A DNA stretch of 64,000 nucleotides, taken from assembly GCA_016222815.1 (NCBI GenBank), contig JACRQE010000005.1, positions 1-64,000 on the forward strand. Reading direction: 5' to 3'. The notes under the pieces are model-generated. The model saw only the letters and a program-made list of their open reading frames with translations. It was not told the origin of the DNA and did not search any database. The stretch is from Candidatus Uhrbacteria bacterium (GTDB lineage: Bacteria > Patescibacteriota > Patescibacteriia > 2-12-FULL-60-25). Every line of letters begins with the position of its first letter. Positions within the stretch are counted from its first letter, which is position 1. Made by a program: the position numbers and the translations under genes. This document shows positions 39,062 through 46,974 of this stretch, one piece after another.

Positions 39062-41722
39062 ATGGCGCAAACCTATCCATTCCAAGATATCGAAGGCAAG
39101 TGGCAGGCAGATTGGGACAAGAACCAGACGTACAAAGCAGAAGATCTGCCGGCCAAGGAGAAATCCAAGAAGTTTTACGGACTTATCGAGTTTCCGTACC
39201 CGTCGGGTGAGGGCTTGCATGTCGGACATCCGAGGTCGTATGTGGCACTGGATGTCATGACACGCAAGAAGCGGATGGAGGGCAAGGACGTACTGTATCC
39301 CATCGGCTGGGACGCTTTCGGGTTACCGACTGAGAATTTCGCCATCAAGAATAAAATAAAACCGGCGGATGCCACCAAGAAGAACATCGCGAACTTCACG
39401 CGGCAAATCAAATCTTTGGGCATCGGATTCGACTGGTCGCGTGAGATCGATACGACCGACCCCAAGTATTACCGCTGGACGCAGTGGATGTTCCTCAAAT
39501 TCTTCAATTCTTATTTCGATGACGTGGAGGGTCGGGCGAAACCCATCGAAGAGCTGGCGATTCCGGATTCGGTGCTTGCGACGGGCGATGATGCGGTCCG
39601 TAACTACCGCGACGAACGGCGCATGGCTTTCAAGTCAACGACCAAAATCAATTGGTGTCCGCGCTGTAAGATAGGTTTAGCTAACGAAGAAGCGCAGGGC
39701 GGAGCATGCGAGCGCTGCGGCGAAGGCGTGGAACAGAAGCAGAAGGCGCAGTGGATGATCCGGATCACGAAATATGCGGAACGGTTGATCCGCGATTTGG
39801 ATACGGTCGACTATCTTGAGAAGATCAAAGCACAACAAATCAATTGGATCGGAAGGAGCGAGGGGGCATTCGTGGATTTTACGGTCAAGACGGAAAAAAG
39901 CGGGTTATTGCCGGATAAAGTGACGGTATTCACCACGCGTCCCGACACATTGTTCGGCGCGACGTACATGGTTTTGGCGCCCGAACATCCGTTGGTCGAG
40001 ACATGGCTGAAGGAAGGTGATGTGACGAACGTCGATGAGATCCAGACGTACCAGGAAGGTGCGCGGCTCAAGAGCGAGTTGCAACGACAGGAGAATAAGG
40101 AGAAGACGGGTGTGGAACTCAAAGGCGTGAGGGCCGTGAATCCTTCGACCAACCAGGAAATCCCGGTGTGGATCGCGGATTATGTTTTGGCTGGGTACGG
40201 GACCGGGGCCATCATGGCCGTGCCGGCGCATGACGAGCGCGATTTCGAATTCGCGAAACTTTTCGGATTACCGATAACCCAAGTCGTGGCAGCCGAAGAA
40301 GGCAACGAAGTGCGCGGCCTGCCGTTCGTCGAGGAGGGAGTCGCTTTCAACTCCGGGATTTTGGACGGACTGAAGACATCAGAAGCCAAAGAAAAGATGG
40401 CGGATTGGCTGGAACAGAACAATGTCGGAGCGCGGACCGTGAATTTCAAATTGCGTGACTGGGTGTTTTCGCGTCAGCGCTATTGGGGCGAACCGATTCC
40501 GATTATACATTGCGCCAAGTGCGGATATGTCCCGGTCCCGGATGAGCAATTGCCTGTGACTTTGCCGGAGGTGGAGAAATACGAGCCGACGGATACGGGC
40601 GAATCGCCATTGGCCGCCATCCGCGATTGGGTCGAGACGACTTGCCCGCAATGCGGCGGTGCGGCAGAACGCGAGACAGATACCATGCCGAATTGGGCCG
40701 GATCTTCGTGGTATTTCATGCGTTATTGCGATCCGCACAATGACCAAGCTTTCGCTGACCCGGAGAAGCTCAAGTTTTGGATGCCGGTGGACCTGTATAA
40801 CGGCGGCATGGAACACACGACACTCCACCTTCTATACTCTCGGTTCTGGTACAAGTTCATGTGGGATTTGGGATTGGTGCCGAAAGAATGCGGTTCAGAA
40901 CCGTATGCCAAACGCCGTTCGCATGCGTTGATTTTGGGCGAAGGCGGGGTAAAGATGTCCAAGTCCAAAGGCAATGTGGTGAATCCGGACGACGTGGTTT
41001 CGCAATATGGCGCCGATGTGTTCCGCGTGTACCAGATGTTCATCGGGCCGTTCGACGCGGATGCGCCGTGGGACACACATGGGATTGAGGGAGTGAAGAG
41101 ATTTTTGGAGAAAGTTTGGAGACTGTTTGAGGTTTCGACGGGTCCTGCTCCGGCAAATGCGCCTTTTGTTTTGTCATCCTCCGCGAAAGCGGGGGATCCA
41201 TCGGTGGATTCCCCGGTCAAGCCGTGGAATGACAGTAGGGAAGCCCTCTTGAATCAAACCATAAAGAAAGTGGGGGAGGACATTGATGGCATGCGCTTCA
41301 ATACAGCGGTTTCGGCTATGATGATTTTGGTGAACGAAATGTCTGACGTAGGGGCGACGCATGCGTCGCCCGCGGCAAGGCATGCCTTGCCTCTACAAGA
41401 CCTGGAATCCTTCTTGAAAATTCTTGCGCCGTTCGCGCCGCACATCTCTGAAGAACTGTGGCACAAGTTGGGATATAAGACTTCAATCCATCGCGAAGCT
41501 TGGCCGAGTTACGATCCGGCCAAATGCGTGGCTGCGACGTTCGAGCTGGTCGTCCAGGTGAATGGGAAAGTGCGCGATAAGATGATGGTGGCGACGGATA
41601 TCGCGGAAGAAGAGGCCAGGAAACTCGCACTAGCCTCGGAGAAGGTGAAGCAATTCCTCGAGGGCAAGGAACCGCAGAAGGTGGTGTATGTGAAGGGAAG
41701 ATTAATCAGCATATCGGTTTGA
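39062..41722 (+). CDS. leuS: Leucyl-tRNA synthetase with two repeat-encoded insertions
   Basis: 886 aa, a class I synthetase. The HIGH-type motif is in FPYPSGEGLHVGHPRSY (about 42), the zinc module in CPRCKIGLANEEAQGGACERCG, the CP1 editing domain is present (TRPDTLFGATYMVLAPEHP, with GTGAIMAVPAHDERDF), and KMSKS reads VKMSKSKGNVV (about 635). In the anticodon-binding region two palindromic repeats are translated: about residues 704-724 (63 nt, 21 codons) and about 763-778. Both fall at places where loops are expected, and the flanking sequence (LESFLKILAPFAPHISEELW) is intact, so the enzyme should be functional. Confidence 0.97.
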   Translation: MAQTYPFQDIEGKWQADWDKNQTYKAEDLPAKEKSKKFYGLIEFPYPSGEGLHVGHPRSYVALDVMTRKKRMEGKDVLYPIGWDAFGLPTENFAIKNKIKPADATKKNIANFTRQIKSLGIGFDWSREIDTTDPKYYRWTQWMFLKFFNSYFDDVEGRAKPIEELAIPDSVLATGDDAVRNYRDERRMAFKSTTKINWCPRCKIGLANEEAQGGACERCGEGVEQKQKAQWMIRITKYAERLIRDLDTVDYLEKIKAQQINWIGRSEGAFVDFTVKTEKSGLLPDKVTVFTTRPDTLFGATYMVLAPEHPLVETWLKEGDVTNVDEIQTYQEGARLKSELQRQENKEKTGVELKGVRAVNPSTNQEIPVWIADYVLAGYGTGAIMAVPAHDERDFEFAKLFGLPITQVVAAEEGNEVRGLPFVEEGVAFNSGILDGLKTSEAKEKMADWLEQNNVGARTVNFKLRDWVFSRQRYWGEPIPIIHCAKCGYVPVPDEQLPVTLPEVEKYEPTDTGESPLAAIRDWVETTCPQCGGAAERETDTMPNWAGSSWYFMRYCDPHNDQAFADPEKLKFWMPVDLYNGGMEHTTLHLLYSRFWYKFMWDLGLVPKECGSEPYAKRRSHALILGEGGVKMSKSKGNVVNPDDVVSQYGADVFRVYQMFIGPFDADAPWDTHGIEGVKRFLEKVWRLFEVSTGPAPANAPFVLSSSAKAGDPSVDSPVKPWNDSREALLNQTIKKVGEDIDGMRFNTAVSAMMILVNEMSDVGATHASPAARHALPLQDLESFLKILAPFAPHISEELWHKLGYKTSIHREAWPSYDPAKCVAATFELVVQVNGKVRDKMMVATDIAEEEARKLALASEKVKQFLEGKEPQKVVYVKGRLISISV
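41172..41234. repeat. Palindromic repeat inside leuS (63 bp)
   Basis: TGTCATCC at one end and GGAATGACA at the other, with nested CCGC / GCGG and GGATCCA / TGGATTCC pairs. The unit is 63 bp, exactly 21 codons. It resembles dispersed repeats of the TCATTCCCGCG type that are found across many bacterial genomes. Confidence 0.75.
41348..41396. repeat. Double palindromic repeat, copy 3, inside leuS
   Basis: Two palindromes fused: GTAGGGGCGACG-CATG-CGTCGCCC and GGCAAGG-CATG-CCTTGCCTCTAC. The outer GTAG...CTAC ends match the 28-bp copies at 12391, 35803 and 60707. Confidence 0.85.
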
Positions 41723-41726
41723 ACCT

Positions 41727-42077
41727 ATGCCTAAGATGATTGGCGAAAATATTACCAGACAAATGGGCGGCAAGAAACCGGAAGGAGAATTACCGGAAGA
41801 GATTAATGTGGGCTTTGCCAGTGGGGTTGAAGACGAAGGAGATGAGCAGGAAGTGAAACGTATTTGGGAGAAAAACGAGGAAATGGCCGAGTTATATCGT
41901 ATGGATGTGGAGTTGCATGCACTAGAGGTGCCACTTGAGAAGATGGTTCACTCTTTTTCCACCATGGAATTTCTTCTGGATAATTTTCCTGATCTGGATC
42001 ATGAAGAACTTATCGTTCGTGGAACTGATTTTTTTTCAAGTATTGGAAAGCATACACGCAGGCAGAGTGCCGATTAG
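41727..42077 (+). CDS. Hypothetical acidic protein, 116 aa
   Basis: Not recognised. It starts 4 bp after the leuS stop. Strongly acidic in the middle (GVEDEGDEQEVKRIWEKNEE) and helical at the C-terminus (HALEVPLEKMVHSFSTMEFLL), ending in a basic tail. Cytoplasmic. It is more AT-rich than leuS. No clear Shine-Dalgarno; translational coupling to leuS is possible. Confidence 0.55.
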   Translation: MPKMIGENITRQMGGKKPEGELPEEINVGFASGVEDEGDEQEVKRIWEKNEEMAELYRMDVELHALEVPLEKMVHSFSTMEFLLDNFPDLDHEELIVRGTDFFSSIGKHTRRQSAD

Positions 42078-42158
42078 CCGTAATATCACGCCAGAATTAA
42101 TGAAACGCTATTATGGATTAGCCGTAGAATAAGCCAAAAAGAACCGGATACATCAAAC

Positions 42159-43445
42159 ATGAAAGTCGCAATCGTCGGAACCGGATATGTGGGCTTGGTC
42201 TCGGGCGCGTGCCTGGCGGATTTGGGGCATTCGGTCGTGTGTATCGATACGGACGAAAGGAAGATCGCCAAGTTACTGCAGGGAATAATGCCGATATACG
42301 AGAAAGATCTGGAAGAACTGGTCGCACGAAATGTCGGAGCTGGTCGACTTTCGTTCACGACGTCATTCGCTGTGGGGATTCCAGGAGCGGAAGTCGTTTC
42401 GATCGCCGTAGGGACACCGTCGGCGCCGGATGGCTCGGTTGATATGCAGTTCGTGGATGCAGCGGCTAAGGCAATCGGAGAAAATCTTACGGGGTACGCA
42501 ATCATTGCGGATAAAAGCACGGTGCCGGTGGGGACGAGCGAGCGCGTCGTTGAGATTATCAAATCAGTCACGCAGCAGGATTTTGACGTGGTCTCGAATC
42601 CGGAGTTCCTGCGCGAAGGGACTTCGGTCCAGGATTTCATGAAACCGACGCGCATCATCATAGGCTCGGGTTCTGCGCGGGCTATCGAAACCATGCGGAG
42701 TCTGTATGCACCGATCGATTGCGCAAAGCTCGTGATGGATGCGCGGTCAGCCGAGCTGGCTAAATATGCCTGCAATTCCTTTTTGGCAGTCAAAATAAGT
42801 TTCATCAACGAAGTGGCGCACCTGTGTGAGATGATTGGCGCGGATGTCGATGCTGTGGCCGAGGGTATGGGGAGCGACCCGCGCATCGGGAAGGATTTCT
42901 TGAGGGCTGGGCCCGGTTGGGGCGGCGGCTGTTTTCCCAAGGACGTGAAAGCGTTCATCAAGTTGGGCGCGGAACATGGGCATCCCATGCCGGTCACGAA
43001 TTCAGCGCAGGCGATGAACAGGCTGGCGCGGTCGCGAATCGTCGAACGGCTTAAAGCAGAATTAGGCGGTCTGTCCGGCAAGAAGATTGGGGTGTTGGGC
43101 GTGGCGTATAAAGGCGGGACGGACGATACGCGCGAGTCGCCGGCCATCGACATCATCCGCGAATGCGTGGAAGGCGGGGCCGAAGTCACGGTTTATGATC
43201 AGGAAGCGCGGGTTGTTCCGGAGATCCACGGATTTGAGGTTGCGCATGATGATTCACCATATGAGGCAGCTAATGGCGCTGAAGCGTTAGTCGTTGCGAC
43301 CGAGTGGGAAGAATTCAAGGTTTTGGATCTGGAGAAGCTGAAGCAGGCGATGGCCGGGAATTTAATCATGGATGCACGGAATTTGTTGGACAAAGAAGCG
43401 GCGGAGAAATCGGGGTTCAGGTATATGAGGGTGGGGAAGAGATAG
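42159..43445 (+). CDS. UDP-glucose/GDP-mannose dehydrogenase family enzyme
   Basis: 428 aa. NAD-binding Rossmann start MKVAIVGTGYVGLVSGACLADLGH, catalytic Cys in GPGWGGGCFPKDVKAF (about 256), and KIGVLGVAYKGGTDDTRESPA in the C-terminal domain. This is the UDP-glucose 6-dehydrogenase (Ugd/TuaD-like) layout: oxidation of a sugar nucleotide to a uronic acid for envelope glycans. It fits with the glycopolymer genes at 2.6-7.3 kb, although it is unlinked. Confidence 0.93.
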   Translation: MKVAIVGTGYVGLVSGACLADLGHSVVCIDTDERKIAKLLQGIMPIYEKDLEELVARNVGAGRLSFTTSFAVGIPGAEVVSIAVGTPSAPDGSVDMQFVDAAAKAIGENLTGYAIIADKSTVPVGTSERVVEIIKSVTQQDFDVVSNPEFLREGTSVQDFMKPTRIIIGSGSARAIETMRSLYAPIDCAKLVMDARSAELAKYACNSFLAVKISFINEVAHLCEMIGADVDAVAEGMGSDPRIGKDFLRAGPGWGGGCFPKDVKAFIKLGAEHGHPMPVTNSAQAMNRLARSRIVERLKAELGGLSGKKIGVLGVAYKGGTDDTRESPAIDIIRECVEGGAEVTVYDQEARVVPEIHGFEVAHDDSPYEAANGAEALVVATEWEEFKVLDLEKLKQAMAGNLIMDARNLLDKEAAEKSGFRYMRVGKR

Positions 43446-43568
43446 ATTTGGTTGTTGATTGTGGTTCGTCGTCTATTCAGGTATCTTGCAGTCAAGTTGA
43501 AAACTTCGCTTGAGGCCTAAAGATGCTGTTTGGCGAAGGGGTTGTATAACTCCCTTACCGAACAGCTT

Positions 43569-44195
43569 ATGTGTTTTTGCGCAACCGGAAGTTTCGTGGC
43601 GGGCGGCGGGTTGATTGCGGCTGGGGCGGTGACGCTTGCAGTCGCCCAGCGGAAAGATTGGCCGCTGGCCGTCCTCCCGTTTATTTTCGCACTGCAACAG
43701 GCGATTGAAGGATTTCAATGGTTGGCTCCGCATCCGAGTGCGAACAGCTTATTGTTTGGATACGGTTATTTGTTCTTCGCTTATCTACTTTGGCCGGTGT
43801 ACATGCCGCTCGCCGTATATTTCGTTGAGGCTGACCAGAAGAGGCGCCGCATGCTCCGCTGGTTTGTCGGCGGGGGAGCGCTATTGTCGATTATCTTGCT
43901 GGGATATTTGTTGGTTAAACCGATAGGCATACAAATATGGCCGCTTGGCATCAAATACCTGATAGATGTGCCTTTTTATGTGCTCGGAGCCCTATGGTAT
44001 GTGATCGTCGTGTGCGGCAGTCTATTCGCTTCCAGCCGTCGTTCGCTGAAATGGTTCGGGGTGGCGACGCTGTTTTCCGCCCTTTTGGCCGCAGTCATTT
44101 TTGAACAGACATTCACCTCGGTTTGGTGTTTTTTCTCGGCTTTCTTAAGCATCTTCATTTATTTCGTCGTGGCAAAGAAGTTGAAATCAAACTGA
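43569..44195 (+). CDS. DUF6629-like membrane protein
   Basis: 208 aa, about seven TM helices. The family typically starts MCFSAxASF; here MCFCATGSFVAGGGLIAAG, which is why the ATG at 43569 was chosen over 43530. LAVLPFIFALQQAIEGFQWL matches the second conserved block. Function unknown. The gap of 50 bp to comEC allows cotranscription. Confidence 0.7.
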   Translation: MCFCATGSFVAGGGLIAAGAVTLAVAQRKDWPLAVLPFIFALQQAIEGFQWLAPHPSANSLLFGYGYLFFAYLLWPVYMPLAVYFVEADQKRRRMLRWFVGGGALLSIILLGYLLVKPIGIQIWPLGIKYLIDVPFYVLGALWYVIVVCGSLFASSRRSLKWFGVATLFSALLAAVIFEQTFTSVWCFFSAFLSIFIYFVVAKKLKSN

Positions 44196-44245
44196 GCGGC
44201 TGGCAGTCGGGTCGACATTTTTTGCAGTTGTGGTAGCTCTGGAAT

Positions 44246-45769
44246 ATGGAGCTGTCACGCTACTTGGAACGCGGGGAGTTCAGCGGTTTCGTGTTGGGTG
44301 CTTTCATCCTCGGAATCGCAGCGCATTCGTTTGCGCCGTTTTGGCATGCGTCGGAGGTTTGGATGGCGGTCGGTTTGGGCGGATGTGGGTTGGCGGTCGC
44401 GATGGCATATCCGAGAAAGCCACGTTTTCAGATTGCGGTGTTGATTCTCGCTGTAGCGTTAGGATTTTGGCGGTTCAATTCGAGTGTACCGCAGGCAAAC
44501 GACGGGATACTGCCGTTCATGGGGAACGGGATAGGATATGAAGGAATCGTCGAGAAGTTGAGCGTCTCGAAGACGTATTCTTCGGCTGTCGTGAAGATAA
44601 TCTCTGCGGATGACCGTAAAATCTCGGGGCCGGGTGAGAGATTGGTGATCAGATTGAAACAGACTGTAGAGGTCGGGACGGAAATCTCATTTACCTGTTC
44701 ATCCAGGAAACCAACGACATTCCCTTCCAACTTCGACCGGCGCAAATCTTTGGCGCGTAAAGGGGTTTGGGCCGAATGCACGACAATCGAGAGTCTGGCC
44801 ATATCGAAACAGCCGAGTCCGTTCGATCCGTTGGTCATTTTGGCGCGATGGCGGGAAACGCTGACGCGGCGCATTTCCGGCACATTTCCTTTGGATGAGG
44901 CGATGCTCCTTTCGGGCATCCTGTATGGTGATCAGGATTTGTCGGACGAGCAGTATGATTTGTTCCAGCGTTCCGGTCTCATGCATATCGTGGCCGTATC
45001 GGGCTCAAATGTCACGATAGTGGTCAGCGTCGTCCTCGGCTTGGTCCTGGCTTTGGGATTTTCGCGGAGGCATGCGTTTTGGTTGGCGACATTAGGCTTG
45101 TTGGTGTTCATCGGATTCGTGGGTTTCGGGGCATCGGTCCTGCGCGCCGCGGCAATGGGTTGGCTGGCGATTTTAGCTCGGTATATTGGACGACCGGTGT
45201 GGACTGACCGACTGCTCATAGTGGCAGCGGCGGTTTTAAATTTGATGAATCCTTGGCTCTTAGCTTTCGATCCGGGGTTTGCGCTGTCGTTTTTGGCGAC
45301 GTGGGGACTTTTGTCTTGGACGCCGGTTTTCCAGGAACGTTTGCGATTCATGCCGAATATTTTTTCCTTACGCGAAACATTGGCCACGACTTTGGGGGCG
45401 ACCATCATGACCGTGCCGTATCTCGCTTGGGCATTCGGGCGGATGTCTTTGGCCGGGCTGATTACGAATGCGTTGGCTTTGCCGCTTATCCCGTGGACCA
45501 TGATGTGGGGAGCGATGGCAACGGTTTGGGGAAGGTTGCCTGGCCAAGAATTCGTGAGCTGGCCGACGTTTGGTCTGTTGAGGCTGATCATCAAGATTGC
45601 GCATCTGGCGGATGTCCTGCCTTGGTTGAACCTGAAGGTGCCTTATATGGAATGGGCGGCCATGGTCGGATGTTACATCCTGTTGTGGCAGTTGTGGCGT
45701 GCGGTGAGGAGTGAAGAAAGCATGCGGAACAAAAAAGAGCCTGTGGATAGCGATGTCGAGCTCGGCTGA
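44246..45769 (+). CDS. comEC: ComEC/Rec2 family DNA-uptake channel protein
   Basis: 507 aa. N-terminal helices, an OB-like extracytoplasmic domain (about 95-185, with Cys in FTCSSRKPTTF and WAECTTIE), and the competence domain core GILYGDQDLSDEQYDLFQRSGLMHIVAVSGSNVTI, the best-conserved ComEC block, followed by about nine TM helices. It lacks the C-terminal metallo-beta-lactamase domain of longer ComEC proteins. It should pass single-stranded DNA through the membrane; with LTD surface proteins nearby, DNA scavenging is plausible. Confidence 0.92.
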   Translation: MELSRYLERGEFSGFVLGAFILGIAAHSFAPFWHASEVWMAVGLGGCGLAVAMAYPRKPRFQIAVLILAVALGFWRFNSSVPQANDGILPFMGNGIGYEGIVEKLSVSKTYSSAVVKIISADDRKISGPGERLVIRLKQTVEVGTEISFTCSSRKPTTFPSNFDRRKSLARKGVWAECTTIESLAISKQPSPFDPLVILARWRETLTRRISGTFPLDEAMLLSGILYGDQDLSDEQYDLFQRSGLMHIVAVSGSNVTIVVSVVLGLVLALGFSRRHAFWLATLGLLVFIGFVGFGASVLRAAAMGWLAILARYIGRPVWTDRLLIVAAAVLNLMNPWLLAFDPGFALSFLATWGLLSWTPVFQERLRFMPNIFSLRETLATTLGATIMTVPYLAWAFGRMSLAGLITNALALPLIPWTMMWGAMATVWGRLPGQEFVSWPTFGLLRLIIKIAHLADVLPWLNLKVPYMEWAAMVGCYILLWQLWRAVRSEESMRNKKEPVDSDVELG

Positions 45770-45870
45770 CTGTCAGTGACGGCTGACGGTCTGGAAATGG
45801 ATCATGTGAAAGCAAGAAAGGCTATATTTCATCGGGAGATTATGTTTGTCAGCGATGACTGACAGAATCT

Positions 45871-45899
45871 TTGACCGGGGCAGCTGGATTCCATAATGT
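45871..45899 (+). promoter_or_regulatory. Promoter of the 45.9-kb RNA
   Basis: TTGACC (45871-45876), 17-bp spacer, TAATGT (45894-45899): the same stable-RNA promoter form as for tRNA-Ser and tRNA-Leu. Predicted start near 45906. Confidence 0.7.
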
Positions 45900-45905
45900 G
45901 TAACT

Positions 45906-46235
45906 AAGGGTCTTCCGATCCTGCACCTAAACAACCGAAGAAGCTGGAAGCGGCGAGGCCTGGCATGCCGGGCGCGGCTAGGGAGAGTAAAGCGGCCCTA
46001 GTCCGTTCCCCAATCCGGTGCGGTGACTGGATTGGAGATGGCAAGAGCGGGGAAACAGGTCTCAAAACAAAGAGGAGAGAATACGTATGCCGAACGCGCA
46101 TCCGACGAGTCTAGAGAAATGACGGTCTTAACAACCGCGGGGGAGTCCCGCTTGTCGTACGATTCCGAGTCCGGCCTGTGCGGCCACTGTACTCGGGTCA
46201 AGATGCGGATAGTTTCCGCTTCCAGCTCCGTCGGG
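45906..46235 (+). ncRNA. Unidentified structured RNA, about 330 nt
   Basis: A gap of 480 bp without a convincing protein. A perfect 12-bp long-range stem closes it: AGCTGGAAGCGG (45942-45953) with CCGCTTCCAGCT (46216-46227). Inside are further perfect helices: CTAGGG / CCCTAG, GTTCCCC / GGGGAAAC enclosing CCAATCC / GGATTGG, CGGG / CCCG, CCGAGT / ACTCGG enclosing GGCC / GGCC, and GCGGA / TCCGC. It has a stable-RNA-type promoter. Hallmarks of RNase P RNA, tmRNA (no T-arm/CCA end) and SRP RNA were looked for and not found, so the identity is open; a divergent housekeeping RNA is the main alternative. Confidence 0.6.
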
Positions 46236-46250
46236 TAGAATTGATTAATT

Positions 46251-46856
46251 ATGAAAACCATCCGTTTGACCAATAACCACGTCATTTTCCTCGCAGCAGT
46301 GTGTGTGATCGTCGCGGCGGCCGTAGCCATCAGGCTCCTGATGGTTCAGACGCCGGATAAGACAGCTGATGTCAGGACTTCGGTTTCGACAAATACGCAG
46401 TCAACGGTAAAGATCGAGACTGCAGGATTGCCGGAACCGACGAGTGCCAGATTCGCGAGCGGCGATGCGCTCCAGGGCTTGGGTGCGAATTGGACATTCC
46501 TTAAACAAGAGGATCAGCGCATGTTGAGCATGAGCTTTGTCGCAGGCACGGCACCGGGACGCGAATCCGTGGTCCAGTTGGTAAGCAATCCGAAAGTCAG
46601 CCTGACGCTCGAGGAATCCTATATCAACGACCAGAAGAAGTTGGATGCAGCGTTAGCCGAGAAGGATGTGAAGAAGGTGACAGTGGCGAAACGCGAGGGA
46701 TATATCGTGCCCATGGGGAGTCTGGCTGGCGGCACGGCACTTGTCCTGACAGGTTCAACCACCATTTTGATAATCCAAGATACGAATACCGAGCTTTGGC
46801 CTGAAGAGCTCGACCCTGAAGTCGCGACTTACATTGCGACGGCCCGCGTTCCCTAG
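46251..46856 (+). CDS. Membrane-anchored extracytoplasmic protein, 201 aa
   Basis: Not recognised. One N-terminal TM helix (about 12-33), a Ser/Thr linker and a folded extracytoplasmic domain (FLKQEDQRMLSMSFVAG ... ALVLTGSTTILIIQDTN). The topology matches the other single-pass PsbP-like proteins in the window (38398), though the sequence relation is weak. It starts 16 bp after the structured RNA. Confidence 0.6.
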   Translation: MKTIRLTNNHVIFLAAVCVIVAAAVAIRLLMVQTPDKTADVRTSVSTNTQSTVKIETAGLPEPTSARFASGDALQGLGANWTFLKQEDQRMLSMSFVAGTAPGRESVVQLVSNPKVSLTLEESYINDQKKLDAALAEKDVKKVTVAKREGYIVPMGSLAGGTALVLTGSTTILIIQDTNTELWPEELDPEVATYIATARVP

Positions 46857-46911
46857 CGTTCCTTATTCTCGCCCAGGATGCATAGTGGGCGGAAATCAGG
46901 AGGCAAGCACC

Positions 46912-46968
46912 TTGAAAAAACAGGGTTTGATGACCAAACCCTGCAGACGCAAACGGAACAAGGAGTAG
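46912..46968 (+). CDS. Possible leader ORF, 18 codons
   Basis: AGGAGG at 46899-46904 precedes a TTG codon that opens a frame encoding LKKQGLMTKPCRRKRNKE. Its stop (TAG at 46966-46968) lies in the spacer between the AAGGAG ribosome site of the lipoprotein gene and its ATG. A hairpin CAGGGTTTG / CAAACCCTG (46921-46943) lies within it. It may be a leader peptide that couples translation, or chance. Confidence 0.3.
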   Translation: MKKQGLMTKPCRRKRNKE

Positions 46969-46974
46969 ACCGTC

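Noticed and set aside
45906-46235. Cobalamin riboswitch or RNase P RNA reading of the 45.9-kb RNA
   Set aside because: GGCCACTG and GGGGAAA are present but not in riboswitch order, and the RNase P CR I and CR V sequences are absent.
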